Shown: positions 25,462 to 34,617, counted from the first letter of the stretch. The stretch is 64,000 bases of DNA from Pseudomonadota bacterium (GCA_021805565.1 JAJZFA010000054.1:62001-126000), one strand, 5' to 3'. A program made the numbers and translations. The notes: generated by a model from the letters alone, not told the origin.

Positions 25462-26234
25462 TCCTGTTCCAGGCAAACGATCTTTCGGTTCGTTTCGGTG
25501 GAATCCGAGCGGTGGATTCTGTGACGTTCGAGGTTCGCCAGGGCGAGGTGTTCGCGATTATCGGCCCGAACGGAGCTGGTAAGACCACGATCTTCAACCT
25601 CATCAGCCGTATCTACAACAGCACATCGGGAAAGCTTCTGCTCGGCGACACGGATTTTACCCAAACACCCGCCTGGCGGATCGCCGGACTGGGCATCGCG
25701 CGGACATTTCAAAATATCGAACTGTTCCCCAACGCGACCCTGCTGCAAAATCTGCTGATCGGCCGGCATTATCATGCCAGGACCAATTTTATTTCGGAAA
25801 TGATGTTTCTGCCATCGGTTCGCAAAGCGGAACTGCGGCACCGCGAAAAAGTGGAAGACGTGATCGCATTCCTTGGCCTGGAACGCTACCGCGACTCGCT
25901 GATCGCCAATTTGCCGTACGGGGTCCGCAAGGTCGTGGAACTGGGCCGAGCCCTGAGTATCGAACCGAAGCTGCTGTTGCTGGATGAACCTTCATCCGGA
26001 CTGAATGTCGAAGAAACCGAAGGCATGGGTTTCTGGATCGAAGACATCAAAAAAGATCTGGGGATCACGGTCATCATGGTGGAACACGATATGGCGCTGG
26101 TGAATCAGGTCTCCGACCGGGTGATGGCGCTGAACTATGGCAAGGTGCTGGCAATGGGCACCCCGCAACAGGTGCAGTCTCACCCGGAAGTCGTGAAAGC
26201 CTATCTGGGTGGGGAGGTTGAAGGCGCGGCATGA
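25458..26234 (+). CDS. livG: LIV-type ABC transporter ATP-binding protein
   Basis: This ATPase subunit has about 258 residues from the ATG at 25458, which overlaps the livM stop. Walker A is GPNGAGKTT, followed by GIARTFQNIELFPN, the LivG hallmark. The signature region has YGVRKVVELGRALSIEP, Walker B is LLLLDEPSSGLN, and the H-loop is MVEHDM. The helix around residues 110-140 is less similar to the common LivG sequence. livF follows with an ATGA overlap. Confidence 0.93.
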   Translation: MILFQANDLSVRFGGIRAVDSVTFEVRQGEVFAIIGPNGAGKTTIFNLISRIYNSTSGKLLLGDTDFTQTPAWRIAGLGIARTFQNIELFPNATLLQNLLIGRHYHARTNFISEMMFLPSVRKAELRHREKVEDVIAFLGLERYRDSLIANLPYGVRKVVELGRALSIEPKLLLLDEPSSGLNVEETEGMGFWIEDIKKDLGITVIMVEHDMALVNQVSDRVMALNYGKVLAMGTPQQVQSHPEVVKAYLGGEVEGAA

Positions 26235-27004
26235 CCGAACCGATACTGCGGGTCGATTCGATTGAAACCTTTTACGGCCCGATCCAGGCAATCCGCGGCG
26301 TATCGCTGGACGTGGACCGGGGTCAGATCGTCACCGTGCTGGGGGCCAATGGCGCCGGCAAAACCAGTGTGCTGCGCACCGTATCCGGCGTGCTGGATCC
26401 GGAACGCGGACGGGTGCTGTTCGAAGGACGCGATATCGCCAGGATGCCGCCCGACCAGGTGATGCGCCTGGGCATGTGCCACGTGCCGGAGGGGCGGGAG
26501 ATTTTTCCATTCCTGACGGTGCGCGAGAACCTCAATATGGGCGCCTATACCCGGCGCGATCCGGCCGGGGTGACGCGCGACATCGAATTATGTTTCGAGT
26601 ATTTCCCGCGGCTGAAAGAGCGGGAATCCCAGCGTGCGGGGCTGTTGTCCGGCGGGGAACAGCAGATGCTGGCGATCGGTCGGGCACTGATGGGTAATCC
26701 CAGGCTGCTGTTGCTGGATGAACCGTCGCTGGGGCTTTCGCCGTTGCTGGTGCAGCAGATTTTCGGGATCATCCGCCGGATCAACCGCGAGCAGAATGTA
26801 TCGATCCTGCTGGTGGAACAGAATGCCCACCTGGCGTTGCAGACCGCCGACTTCGGCTATGTGCTGGAAGTTGGACGGGTGGTGGCGTCCGGCGATTGCG
26901 AAACCCTGCTGCGGCGCGCCGATATCCAGGAATTCTACCTCGGCCAGAAGGAAGCCGGCGCGCGGGGTACGCGACGCTGGAAAAAGAAACGACTGTGGAA
27001 TTGA
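26231..27004 (+). CDS. livF: LIV-type ABC transporter ATP-binding protein
   Basis: This is the second ATPase of the transporter, 257 residues. Walker A is GANGAGKTS, the Q-loop region has CHVPEGREIFPFLTVRENL, the signature is LLSGGEQQMLAIGRAL, Walker B is LLLLDEPSLGLSP, and LVEQNAHLAL holds the late polar residue of LivF proteins. The C-terminus is extended by a basic tail (GTRRWKKKRL) beyond the usual ~235 residues. The acyl-CoA-synthetase-like gene begins within three bases of the stop. Confidence 0.93.
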   Translation: MTEPILRVDSIETFYGPIQAIRGVSLDVDRGQIVTVLGANGAGKTSVLRTVSGVLDPERGRVLFEGRDIARMPPDQVMRLGMCHVPEGREIFPFLTVRENLNMGAYTRRDPAGVTRDIELCFEYFPRLKERESQRAGLLSGGEQQMLAIGRALMGNPRLLLLDEPSLGLSPLLVQQIFGIIRRINREQNVSILLVEQNAHLALQTADFGYVLEVGRVVASGDCETLLRRADIQEFYLGQKEAGARGTRRWKKKRLWN

Positions 27005-27006
27005 CG

Positions 27007-28149
27007 ATGGACCAGCCAATCGCCTCGATGCCCGCGCTGATCGCGCGAAACGCCCAATCGCATGGCAACCGGACGATCCTGCGGATCAAGCATCGCGGCA
27101 TTTGGAAGACCGTCACCTGGGCGCAACTCGCCAGCCGGGTGGCACAGATCGGGGCCGCCCTGCTGGCGGCCGGGCTCGGCCACGGCGATGTCGCGGCGAT
27201 CCTGGCGGAAACCAGCCCGGAAGCGGTTTATGCCGACCTTGCGATCCAGGGCTGCGGCGCGGCCAGCGTCGCCATCGATCCGGACGGCGATGCGGATCGG
27301 GTGTGCCATGTGCTGTCGTCCAGCGGCAGCCGCATGGCGTTCGTGGAGAACGAGGAACAACTCGACAAGGTGCTTGCCGTTCGCGATCGGTGCCCGGCCT
27401 TGTCGCGGATCGTCGTATTCGACATGAAGGGGCTGCGGGATTTTGCCGATGCCAGTTGCACCGGCTTTTCCGCCTTTATCGAAGCCGGCGAAGCGGTGGC
27501 CTGGACCGATTCGGTTCGGACGCTTGCGGCGGATACGCCGGCGGTGATTCAATTCCCGCGGGGCCAGGACTTTGGCCTGGCCCGCACCCTGACCCACGGC
27601 GATATCGTCCACATGACCGGCGTCGCGCGGGCACGATTGCCGCTGCGCGATACTGACAACCGTCTGGTTGTGCTGCGTTTGTCCGACATCACCGAACGGG
27701 TCTGGGGTCTGTACCTCGCGCTGGAAACACGTTGCGTCAGCAATTACCCGGAAGGCCCGGATACGGTGCTGGAAAATCTGCGGGAACTACAGCCCACGGT
27801 TCTGGGTGCCGACCCGGCAATCTGGAACCATCTACGGACGCTGGCCGCGACGCGCGCGAAAGGGGCAACCGCGGCCCAGCACCGGGCGTACTCCTGGGCC
27901 ATGGCGGCCGGACGCATCGATGGAGCAAGCGCCCGCCTGGCCGATCTGCTGGTGCTGCGCGCCGTCAGGCGGGAGTTCGGATTAAGCCGCTTACGGATTG
28001 CCTATGTCGGCGGCGCCCCGGTCGATCCGCAGGCACTCGACTGGAGCAAAAGCCTTGGTATCGCCGTTCAGCGGGTCGATGAGATTGCACCCGGTTCGGC
28101 TGAACCGGACGAGCGCTATCGAACATTGATGCAGGACGCCTACGCCTGA
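27007..28149 (+). CDS. Shortened acyl-CoA-synthetase-like protein (ANL superfamily) lacking ATP-binding motifs
   Basis: About 380 residues resemble the N-terminal part of long-chain acyl-CoA synthetases: GIWKTVTWAQLASRVAQIGA, GLGHGDVAAILAET, then RVWGLYLALETRC, TVLENLRELQPTVLGADPAI and LSRLRIAYVGGAPVDP. The P-loop block, normally TSGTTG-PKG, reads TPAVIQFPRGQDFGLARTL and so lacks it. The YG-TE block reads VDEIAPG, and the C-terminal lid domain with its catalytic lysine is absent. The frame is open and codon use matches the neighbours. LIV operons in other proteobacteria often carry a full-length enzyme here. It is either a pseudoenzyme kept for another role or a decaying gene with a clean frame. 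A GTG at 26995 is an alternative start. Confidence 0.75.
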   Translation: MDQPIASMPALIARNAQSHGNRTILRIKHRGIWKTVTWAQLASRVAQIGAALLAAGLGHGDVAAILAETSPEAVYADLAIQGCGAASVAIDPDGDADRVCHVLSSSGSRMAFVENEEQLDKVLAVRDRCPALSRIVVFDMKGLRDFADASCTGFSAFIEAGEAVAWTDSVRTLAADTPAVIQFPRGQDFGLARTLTHGDIVHMTGVARARLPLRDTDNRLVVLRLSDITERVWGLYLALETRCVSNYPEGPDTVLENLRELQPTVLGADPAIWNHLRTLAATRAKGATAAQHRAYSWAMAAGRIDGASARLADLLVLRAVRREFGLSRLRIAYVGGAPVDPQALDWSKSLGIAVQRVDEIAPGSAEPDERYRTLMQDAYA

Positions 28150-28180
28150 TCGTTGACATAACGAACCGGAGAAACAACCG

Positions 28181-29347
28181 ATGATGAAATCCATTCTCGC
28201 CGCCGCCGCGCTGATGCTGGCGGTTCCCGCCGTGGCCGCCGAGTCCGAGGGCGGCGTGACCGATACGGAAATCGTGATCGGCAGCTACACCGACCTGTCG
28301 GGCGTAACGGCGATGTGGGGGGTCAACAACTCCAATTCCTGGCGCATGGTGTTCGATCAGGTCAACGCGGCCGGCGGAATCGCCGGCCGAAAGATCAAAT
28401 ATATCGTCGAGGACAACCAATATCAGGTGCCGCGATCGATCCAGGCGGCCAATAAACTGATGAACCGCGACCATGTGTTCATCATGGTGGCGAATGACGG
28501 GACGCCGATGAATAACGCGGTGATGCCGGAACAACTCGCCAAGGGTGTGGCAAATATCTTTCCGCTGACGTCCGCCCGTTCGATGTATGAACCGCTGAAC
28601 CACCTGAAATTCGGCCTGGCGTCGTCGTACTACGATCAGGTGCGGGCCGGCGTGAAGTATTTTGTCGAAAAGCGGGGCAAAAAGCAGGTCTGCACCATGG
28701 CGCAGGATACCGATTTCGGCCGCGATATCACCGCCGGCATCAGGGATCAGTTGAAGGCGGAAAACATAACGCTGGCCGGCGAGACCCTGCACAATCCCAC
28801 CGCCACCGACTTCAGCGCCGCGGTGGAGCGGCTGCATGACGCGGGCTGCGACTTCATTGTTCTGGGCACCATCGTTCGCGATTCCGTCCAGGCCATCTCG
28901 GCCGTGCGGAAGATCGGCTGGAACGTCGATATGATGGGTCAGGCCGCGAGCTATGACGATGCGGTCGCAACCGTGCCAGGCGGCGTCACGGCCGGGTTCT
29001 ATTCCATGACACCGGTCTTGTTCGTTGCGCAGACCGCAACGTCGCCCGACGTCAAGGCGTTCGCCGATGCCTATCGCAAAAATTACGGCCGCGAGCCGAA
29101 TTTTGCCGCCCAGATCGGTGTGACCGGGGCACAAATCGTCGTCCAGGCGCTCAGAAACGCCGGTCACGATCTAACGACTGACAGTTTCGTCGCGGGTCTG
29201 GAATCGATCAAGGATTATCGTGACATTTTTGGGTCGCCCGCGATGACGTTCAGCCCCACGAAGCACCAGGGATCGAACGAGTCGTTTCTGTGCGTCGTCA
29301 AGGACGGCCACTGGCAACCGGTCGATGCCGAACCGATGGGTTATTGA
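28181..29347 (+). CDS. LIV-type periplasmic substrate-binding protein
   Basis: This periplasmic binding protein of 388 residues carries a signal peptide (MMKSILAAAALMLAVPAVAA, likely cut before ESEGG). The mature part has the type I fold: TDTEIVIGSYTDLSGVTAMW, VNAAGGIAGRKIKYIVEDNQ, QAANKLMNRDHVFIMV and GYVA-like later strands. It closes the livHMGF operon and supplies its substrate. The ligand is not readable from motifs; the acyl-CoA-synthetase-like gene beside it hints at a carboxylic acid rather than an amino acid. The stop overlaps the convergent carboxypeptidase gene by a few bases. Confidence 0.9.
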   Translation: MMKSILAAAALMLAVPAVAAESEGGVTDTEIVIGSYTDLSGVTAMWGVNNSNSWRMVFDQVNAAGGIAGRKIKYIVEDNQYQVPRSIQAANKLMNRDHVFIMVANDGTPMNNAVMPEQLAKGVANIFPLTSARSMYEPLNHLKFGLASSYYDQVRAGVKYFVEKRGKKQVCTMAQDTDFGRDITAGIRDQLKAENITLAGETLHNPTATDFSAAVERLHDAGCDFIVLGTIVRDSVQAISAVRKIGWNVDMMGQAASYDDAVATVPGGVTAGFYSMTPVLFVAQTATSPDVKAFADAYRKNYGREPNFAAQIGVTGAQIVVQALRNAGHDLTTDSFVAGLESIKDYRDIFGSPAMTFSPTKHQGSNESFLCVVKDGHWQPVDAEPMGY

Positions 29348-30861
29348 CCTCGGTCGATACCGAATGCGGAAGCTGGCGTAAGATAGCGCAGCCGCAGATG
29401 GTTTTGGAAGGCAAGCGGGTCGAGTTTCCGGCCCGTTGCCTGCTCCATGATCGTGTTGAAACCCAGGCGGCTGCCGATGCCGTGAACATGGGTTCGCAGC
29501 CAGACCAGCAAAGGCGATACATCGCCGCGGCCGAACGCTTCGTCCATGGTTGGAATCGTTGCCCGCGCGGCCTGCATCAGTTGGGCGGCCGCCATCGCCC
29601 CCAGCGTGTAGCTGGGGAAATATCCGAATGCGCCGTCGTACCAGTGAATATCCTGCAAGCAGCCTTGTGCGTCGTCCGGCGGGGTAATACCGAGCAGGGC
29701 GTGCAGACCGTCGTTCCAGGCGCCGGGCAGATCGGCAACGGTCAGGTCGCCGGCGATCATGGCGCGTTCCAGACGGAAGCGCAGGATGACATGGGCCGGG
29801 TACGTTAGTTCGTCGGCATCGACGCGGATGGTACTGCGGCGCACCCGGCGCCACAGCCGCCCCAGGTTCTCGGCCCCGTACGGTGCCGGTTCGCCCCCGA
29901 ACGTTGCATGCAGACGGCCGCCCAGCCATCCCAGAAACGCATCGGATCGCACCGCCTGCATCTCGACAATCAGCGACTGGCTTTCATGCATGGCCATCCC
30001 CGCGGCCTCGCCCACCGGTTGGCGGGCATAGGCCGGCGGCAGGCCCCGTTCATACAGCGCATGGCCGGTCTCGTGCACCACGGCGAGAATGGCGGACGTT
30101 ACATCGTCTTCCGCATAACGGGTGGTGATCCGCACATCCGTTGGCGTTCCGCCGGAGAACGGATGCGCCGACCGGTCCAATCGTGCATGGTTGAAATCGA
30201 GGCCCAGCCGCTGGGCCAGATCGCGGCACAGCGTCTCTTGGGCGGCGATGGGAAACGGCCCGGCAGGCCGCACCGGGTCGCGGTGCCGGGCCTGAAGGCG
30301 TTCGGCCTCCGACAACGCGATGGCCAGAAAATCCTCATACGCGGCGAAGACCGGCGCCACATCCCCGGCGCCGATGCCATGCTGATAACCGTCCATCAGC
30401 GCGTCATACGGACTGATCCCCAGTGCTTCCGACAGCGCGGTGGCGGATAGACGGGTCAGGTGCAGCACTTCGGCCAAATGCGGCTTCACCAGAGCGAAAT
30501 CCGCCTCGCCGCGCGCGACCCGCCAGATTTTTTCGCAGTTGGAATTTGCCTTCGCCCGCGCCTCGACCAAATCCGCCGGCAGTGCTTTTGCCCGTTTATA
30601 GGCGTGGCGCATCAGTCCGAGATTGGCGGATTCCCAGGCGCCGGAGGCTTCGGCGGCGGCAAGGTCCGCCTCGGTTTCTGGCGCGATCAGGTTCCGGTGC
30701 CCCAATAACGCCAGCACCGCGAGTTGATCGCCGCGGGCCTGTCCGCCACCCGGCGGCATGATGGCGGCGGCGTCCCATCCCAGCATGGACGCACATTCGC
30801 CAATCGTGGCGACAAGCCGGAAACGATCGACCAGACGGTCGTAGGCGAGATGGTTAGTCAT
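29341..30861 (-). CDS. M32-family metallocarboxypeptidase
   Basis: This zinc carboxypeptidase (thermostable carboxypeptidase Taq type) of about 506 residues releases C-terminal residues in the cytosol. The zinc site HETGH is in AVVHETGHALYERGLPP, followed by the family motifs HESQSLIVE and the later YPAHVILRFRLE. The N-terminus has SMLGWDAAAIMPPGG, like the MP(x)xG region of M32. The ATG at 30861 overlaps the SURF1 stop (ATGA). It is the last gene of the oxidase-assembly run. Confidence 0.93.
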   Translation of the reverse strand: MTNHLAYDRLVDRFRLVATIGECASMLGWDAAAIMPPGGGQARGDQLAVLALLGHRNLIAPETEADLAAAEASGAWESANLGLMRHAYKRAKALPADLVEARAKANSNCEKIWRVARGEADFALVKPHLAEVLHLTRLSATALSEALGISPYDALMDGYQHGIGAGDVAPVFAAYEDFLAIALSEAERLQARHRDPVRPAGPFPIAAQETLCRDLAQRLGLDFNHARLDRSAHPFSGGTPTDVRITTRYAEDDVTSAILAVVHETGHALYERGLPPAYARQPVGEAAGMAMHESQSLIVEMQAVRSDAFLGWLGGRLHATFGGEPAPYGAENLGRLWRRVRRSTIRVDADELTYPAHVILRFRLERAMIAGDLTVADLPGAWNDGLHALLGITPPDDAQGCLQDIHWYDGAFGYFPSYTLGAMAAAQLMQAARATIPTMDEAFGRGDVSPLLVWLRTHVHGIGSRLGFNTIMEQATGRKLDPLAFQNHLRLRYLTPASAFGIDRGQ

Positions 30862-31565
30862 GACCTCACGGTCTTCCGAACCCAGGTGCCGAAGATGACG
30901 AGCAGAACGACGGCCAGACCATACCACGTCACCACATAAGACAAGTGATTGTTGGGCGGGCGCGGCAGTTGCCGGGCCGGGTCCGGAAACAGGCCGGGTT
31001 CGGACGGTCCGACTGCCACCAGAATAAACGGTTCCAGGTTGGACAGCCCCAAAGCCCGGCCGATCGCCGCCGGATCGAGCGTATAGAATCGCCGGTCCGC
31101 CACGTCGTCGGCCGGGCTGAACCAGTGCGGCCCCTCGGCCGGCCGGACGTAGCCCGTCACGATCTGGCGGCCGGCCGGTTCATCCAGCGCGGCGACCCGC
31201 TTTTCCGGAACCCAACCCCGAAGCACCAGCATGTCGGGTGCCCCGTCGCGTTCAAGGGGAACGATCTGTCCATAGCCCATCGCGGCTCCGCCCGGCATAT
31301 CGCGGACGTCATCGCCAAAACGGGCCTCCAGATCGAATCGAAAACGGCCGGCGACGGCGATTTTGGTGAATGGCGGGGGCACCGCTACCACAGGACCCGG
31401 CGGCAATGCGATCGGTGGCGAGGCCTCGGCGGTGGCGATGCGTGCCAGGATAGCCTCTTTCCAGTGCAGGCGGCGCACCTGCCACGTTCCCAGTGCGATC
31501 AGAACCGCCAGCATCGCGACGGTACTGATCGCCGGGACGATAAAGCGCCGATACCCCGATGTCAC
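30858..31565 (-). CDS. SURF1 family cytochrome oxidase assembly protein
   Basis: This inner-membrane protein has 235 residues and two membrane helices, one at each end (IVPAISTVAMLAVLIALGTW and YGLAVVLLVIFGTW). Between them is the SURF1 periplasmic domain with GTWQVRRLHWKEAIL, LVLRGWVP and PPNNHLSYVVTWYGL. SURF1 helps deliver heme a to subunit I of cytochrome aa3 oxidase. It overlaps both neighbours by ATGA and ends the ctaC-to-SURF1 cluster. Confidence 0.93.
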   Translation of the reverse strand: MTSGYRRFIVPAISTVAMLAVLIALGTWQVRRLHWKEAILARIATAEASPPIALPPGPVVAVPPPFTKIAVAGRFRFDLEARFGDDVRDMPGGAAMGYGQIVPLERDGAPDMLVLRGWVPEKRVAALDEPAGRQIVTGYVRPAEGPHWFSPADDVADRRFYTLDPAAIGRALGLSNLEPFILVAVGPSEPGLFPDPARQLPRPPNNHLSYVVTWYGLAVVLLVIFGTWVRKTVRS

Positions 31566-31930
31566 ACGCCCATCTCATTGGCTCGGTGGCGGAACTGAGC
31601 GGCTACCAGCGCGGCTTTCATCGGGCGCATGAGCAGGATGGCAAGCGGTATGGTTATCGCCGGCCAAAGGACCGCATGCACCCATAACGGTGGCGAAAAC
31701 CGGAATTCCACCCAGAAGGCCATTGCGACGACAAATGCGCCCAACACCATGATCAGGATCACCGCCCCCGCGTCCCCGGTGTCGGATTGCCCAAAACTCA
31801 GCCCGCACACAGGACACGCGGGCCGCAATGTCAGCAGACACGTAAATAACCGGCCCTTGCCGCATTGCGGGCAGCGGCACAGCAACGCCGCCCGAAGAAT
31901 GGAGATTTGCGGTTCGGCCACCGGGGACAA
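31562..31930 (-). CDS. DUF983 family zinc-ribbon membrane protein
   Basis: This protein has about 120 residues. An N-terminal zinc ribbon is made of two CxxC pairs (CRCPQCGKGRLF and CPVCGLSFG). Two membrane helices follow (AVILIMVLGAFVVAMAFWVE and VLWPAITIPLAILLM). The family commonly sits between coxIII and SURF1 in alphaproteobacteria; its role in oxidase assembly is assumed. No ATG is available: a TTG at 31930 just after the ctaE stop, or a GTG at 31921, are the candidate starts. Confidence 0.82.
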   Translation of the reverse strand: MSPVAEPQISILRAALLCRCPQCGKGRLFTCLLTLRPACPVCGLSFGQSDTGDAGAVILIMVLGAFVVAMAFWVEFRFSPPLWVHAVLWPAITIPLAILLMRPMKAALVAAQFRHRANEMGV

Positions 31931-31932
31931 GG

Positions 31933-32781
31933 TTACTCCGCCGCGATCTGGCCGGCGCCGTACCAGTAAATGCAGATGAACAGGAACAGCCACACCACAT
32001 CGACGAAATGCCAGTACCAGGCTGCGGCCTCGAAGCCGAAATGACGCTGCGGCGTGAACTGGCCGGCGCGCGCCCGGAACCAGCAAACGGTCAGGAACAA
32101 GGTGCCCACAATGACATGGAATCCGTGAAATCCGGTTGCCAGGAAAAACACCGACGAATAAACGCCGCCGCCATTGAAGGCGAACGGGGCGTGGGAATAT
32201 TCGATGGCCTGGCACGCCGTGAAACTAAGACCGAGCAGAATGGTGAGGCCAAGTCCGCGCACGAGACCCTTACGGTCCCCTTCCAGCAAACAGTGATGCG
32301 CCCAGGTCACCGTCGTGCCCGACAGCAGCAGGATCATCGTATTCAGCAGCGGCAGATGGAACGGATCGAACGTATGGACGTTGGACGGTGGCCACACGGT
32401 CTGGCCGTTTCCCTGCGTGTCCGGGAAAATCAGGAAATTGAAGTAGGACCAGAAAAAGCCGACGAAGAACATCACCTCGCTGGCGATGAACAGCGTCATG
32501 CCATAGCGAAGCCCGAGTTGCACGATGGCGCTGTGCGCACCGGGAATGCGGGATTCCCGCACGACGTCGCGCCACCAGAAGAACATGGTCGTCAGCACGG
32601 TCAGGGCACCCAGGACGAGAACGACATAATTCCCGAAATGCGCGGCCAGGACGATGCCGAATACCGTCAGGAACCCGCCCAGGGACCCAAGGATCGGCCA
32701 CGGGCTTGGATCGGGAAGATGGTAAGGGTGCTTCAGGCCGGAACTTGTCAGAACCGGTCCACCGTGCGCGTCGCTGCTCAT
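31933..32781 (-). CDS. ctaE: Cytochrome c oxidase subunit III
   Basis: The protein has 282 residues with seven predicted helices. Marks are HPYHLPDPSPWPILGSLGGF at the N-terminus, SEVMFFVGFFWSYFNFLIFP, the acidic EYSHAPFAFNGGGVYSSVFF segment, GFHGFHVIVGTLFL and the C-terminal WYWHFVDVVWLFLFICIYWY. It belongs to the aa3-type terminal oxidase whose other subunits are ctaC and ctaD to the right. Confidence 0.97.
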   Translation of the reverse strand: MSSDAHGGPVLTSSGLKHPYHLPDPSPWPILGSLGGFLTVFGIVLAAHFGNYVVLVLGALTVLTTMFFWWRDVVRESRIPGAHSAIVQLGLRYGMTLFIASEVMFFVGFFWSYFNFLIFPDTQGNGQTVWPPSNVHTFDPFHLPLLNTMILLLSGTTVTWAHHCLLEGDRKGLVRGLGLTILLGLSFTACQAIEYSHAPFAFNGGGVYSSVFFLATGFHGFHVIVGTLFLTVCWFRARAGQFTPQRHFGFEAAAWYWHFVDVVWLFLFICIYWYGAGQIAAE

Positions 32782-32888
32782 GCCATACCCATATCGTCAC
32801 CGCCGGGGAAAACCGCCCGGCCCGGTTGCCGCATAATCGCGTAATCCGCACCTAGTTCAAGTGGCCGGTACCGACTTCCGTCCGGCAC

Positions 32889-33509
32889 TCAATTCGCTTT
32901 TGCCTTTTCCGTGGCGTCCGCCGCCGACATGGGACCGACATGCGGCCCCGCCTTCGCCAGCGCGCCGGATTTCGCCGCGTCGTCCAGCGACTGGAAAAAT
33001 GTGTAGGACAGAGTGATGACCTTCACGTCCGCCGTGTTCGGATCGGTGCGAATCGCTGGATCGACCCAGAAGCTGACCGGAAATTCCATTTTCTGCCCGG
33101 CCGATAATGTCTGTTTGTTGAAGCAGAAGCAGGCGGTCTTGTGAAAATATTTTCCAACCTTTTCCGGCGTCACATTGTACAGCGCCATACCGGTCACCGG
33201 CCGGTCCGCCAGGTTGGCGGCATGGTAGAACGCCACCTGTTCATCCCCCAGATTCAGTGTGACCTCGCGCTGGTCGGGGGCAAAGGACCATGGCAGTCCA
33301 GGGTTGGTGTCCGCGTTGAAGCGGACGCGAATCGGCTGTCCGCTCGATCCGGGTGCGGCCAAGGGTCCTATATTCGGTGTACCGCCGTAACCTGTGGCGG
33401 CGCAGAACATCCGGTATAACGGAATGGCGGCAAACGACATCCCCACCATGCCCGCGATAATCGTGACCATGACGGACCCGAGGATCGCGTTGCGCCGGCC
33501 GGCTGACAT
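32889..33509 (-). CDS. ctaG: Cytochrome c oxidase copper chaperone (Cox11/CtaG)
   Basis: This protein inserts copper into the CuB site of subunit I. It has 206 residues with an N-terminal anchor (ILGSVMVTIIAGMVGMSFAA), LYRMFCAATGYGGTPN and the copper motif CFCFNKQTL. The spacing and the PVSFWVDP strand match Cox11. It lies 107 bases upstream of ctaE, with the small membrane protein gene directly before it. Confidence 0.96.
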   Translation of the reverse strand: MSAGRRNAILGSVMVTIIAGMVGMSFAAIPLYRMFCAATGYGGTPNIGPLAAPGSSGQPIRVRFNADTNPGLPWSFAPDQREVTLNLGDEQVAFYHAANLADRPVTGMALYNVTPEKVGKYFHKTACFCFNKQTLSAGQKMEFPVSFWVDPAIRTDPNTADVKVITLSYTFFQSLDDAAKSGALAKAGPHVGPMSAADATEKAKAN

Positions 33510-33659
33510 TTAGAAATGCGCCATTTTAACGATGGTGATCGCGTAAAACAGACCGCACAGCGCCAACAAGACGATCAGTATTGCCCAGCTACGCCCACGG
33601 CGTCGTCGTGCGGAATCGGCGCCGATCGGTTCGGCCGGCGGGAGGGGTGGGGGAGCCAT
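33510..33659 (-). CDS. CoxF-like small membrane protein of the oxidase cluster
   Basis: This gene of 49 codons begins at ATG 33657-33659 and ends one base before the ctaG start codon. The product has a Pro-rich start (MAPPPLPPAEP), an Arg-rich linker, one membrane helix (WAILIVLLALCGLFYAITIV) and the tail KMAHF. Similar single-helix proteins ending in TIVKM-like residues sit between ctaB and ctaG in many alphaproteobacteria. The role is unproven; a structural or assembly subunit is likely. Confidence 0.7.
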   Translation of the reverse strand: MAPPPLPPAEPIGADSARRRRGRSWAILIVLLALCGLFYAITIVKMAHF

Positions 33660-33662
33660 CGG

Positions 33663-34604
33663 CTAACTTACCCAACGATCGACAGCCAGCGCACCAAACA
33701 ACGCGAACAGATACCAGATCGAGTATTTAAAGGCAGCCTTGGCCGGTACATCGTTTGTCAGGCTGTTCCCCTGGGTGTCTTGCCGGTCGGCGATCACGCG
33801 GTACGCTCGCCACAAGAATGCCGCGCCCAATACGGTCGCCACCGATCCGTACAGCCACCCGCTGAAACCCAAAAAGTACGGCACAAGCGTCAACGGCACC
33901 AAAACAATCGTGTAGAGCAGTATTTGCCGGCGGGTTTCCCTGGCGCCGGCCACCACCGGCAACATCGGCACGTTGGCGCGCCGGTAATCGTCGTTCGCCC
34001 ACAGTGCCAGCGACCAAAAATGCGGCGGCGTCCAGATGAACACAATACCGAACAAAATCAACGGAATAAGATCGACCGATCCGGTCACCGCCGCCCAGCC
34101 GATTACCGGCGGAAACGCGCCGGCCGCGCCGCCGATAACGATGTTCTGCGGTGTGCGGCGCTTAAGCCACATGGTATAAACGAACACGTAAAAACAGATC
34201 GACAGTGCCAGGATCAGCGCCGCCGGAATATTGACGGCCAGCCCCATGATCAGGACCGAACCGGCACCCAGCGTTATTCCGAACCCCAGTGCGGGGCCAG
34301 GCTGGATGCGCCCTGCCGGGATTGGACGGTTGCGGGTCCGCCGCATGATCGCGTCGATATCGCGGTCATACCACATATTGATCGCACCGCACGCGCCGGC
34401 CGCGACCGTGATGCACACGATTGCGGTAAAACCGAGTACGAGATTCAAATGCCCTGGCGCCACCAGCAACCCGATCAGGCCGGTGAAAACCACCAGCGTC
34501 AGCACGCGCGGTTTCAGCAGCGCAATCCAGTCGCGGTAATCCGCTTCCGTCGCCGACGAGGGCGATAGACCGCCCTTGTCAGCATCGATCGCCGATGGAG
34601 TCAT
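33663..34604 (-). CDS. ctaB: Protoheme IX farnesyltransferase
   Basis: CtaB (CyoE) makes heme O from heme B and farnesyl diphosphate, the first step to heme A. It has 313 residues with about nine helices. The prenyltransferase motifs are NMWYDRDIDAIMRRTRNRPI (the first Asp-rich site) and the later GAFPPVIGWAAVTG and ALWANDDYRRANVPMLPVVA. The start is 13 bases from the ctaD stop. Confidence 0.97.
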   Translation of the reverse strand: MTPSAIDADKGGLSPSSATEADYRDWIALLKPRVLTLVVFTGLIGLLVAPGHLNLVLGFTAIVCITVAAGACGAINMWYDRDIDAIMRRTRNRPIPAGRIQPGPALGFGITLGAGSVLIMGLAVNIPAALILALSICFYVFVYTMWLKRRTPQNIVIGGAAGAFPPVIGWAAVTGSVDLIPLILFGIVFIWTPPHFWSLALWANDDYRRANVPMLPVVAGARETRRQILLYTIVLVPLTLVPYFLGFSGWLYGSVATVLGAAFLWRAYRVIADRQDTQGNSLTNDVPAKAAFKYSIWYLFALFGALAVDRWVS

Positions 34605-34617
34605 GTTACTCGCTACC

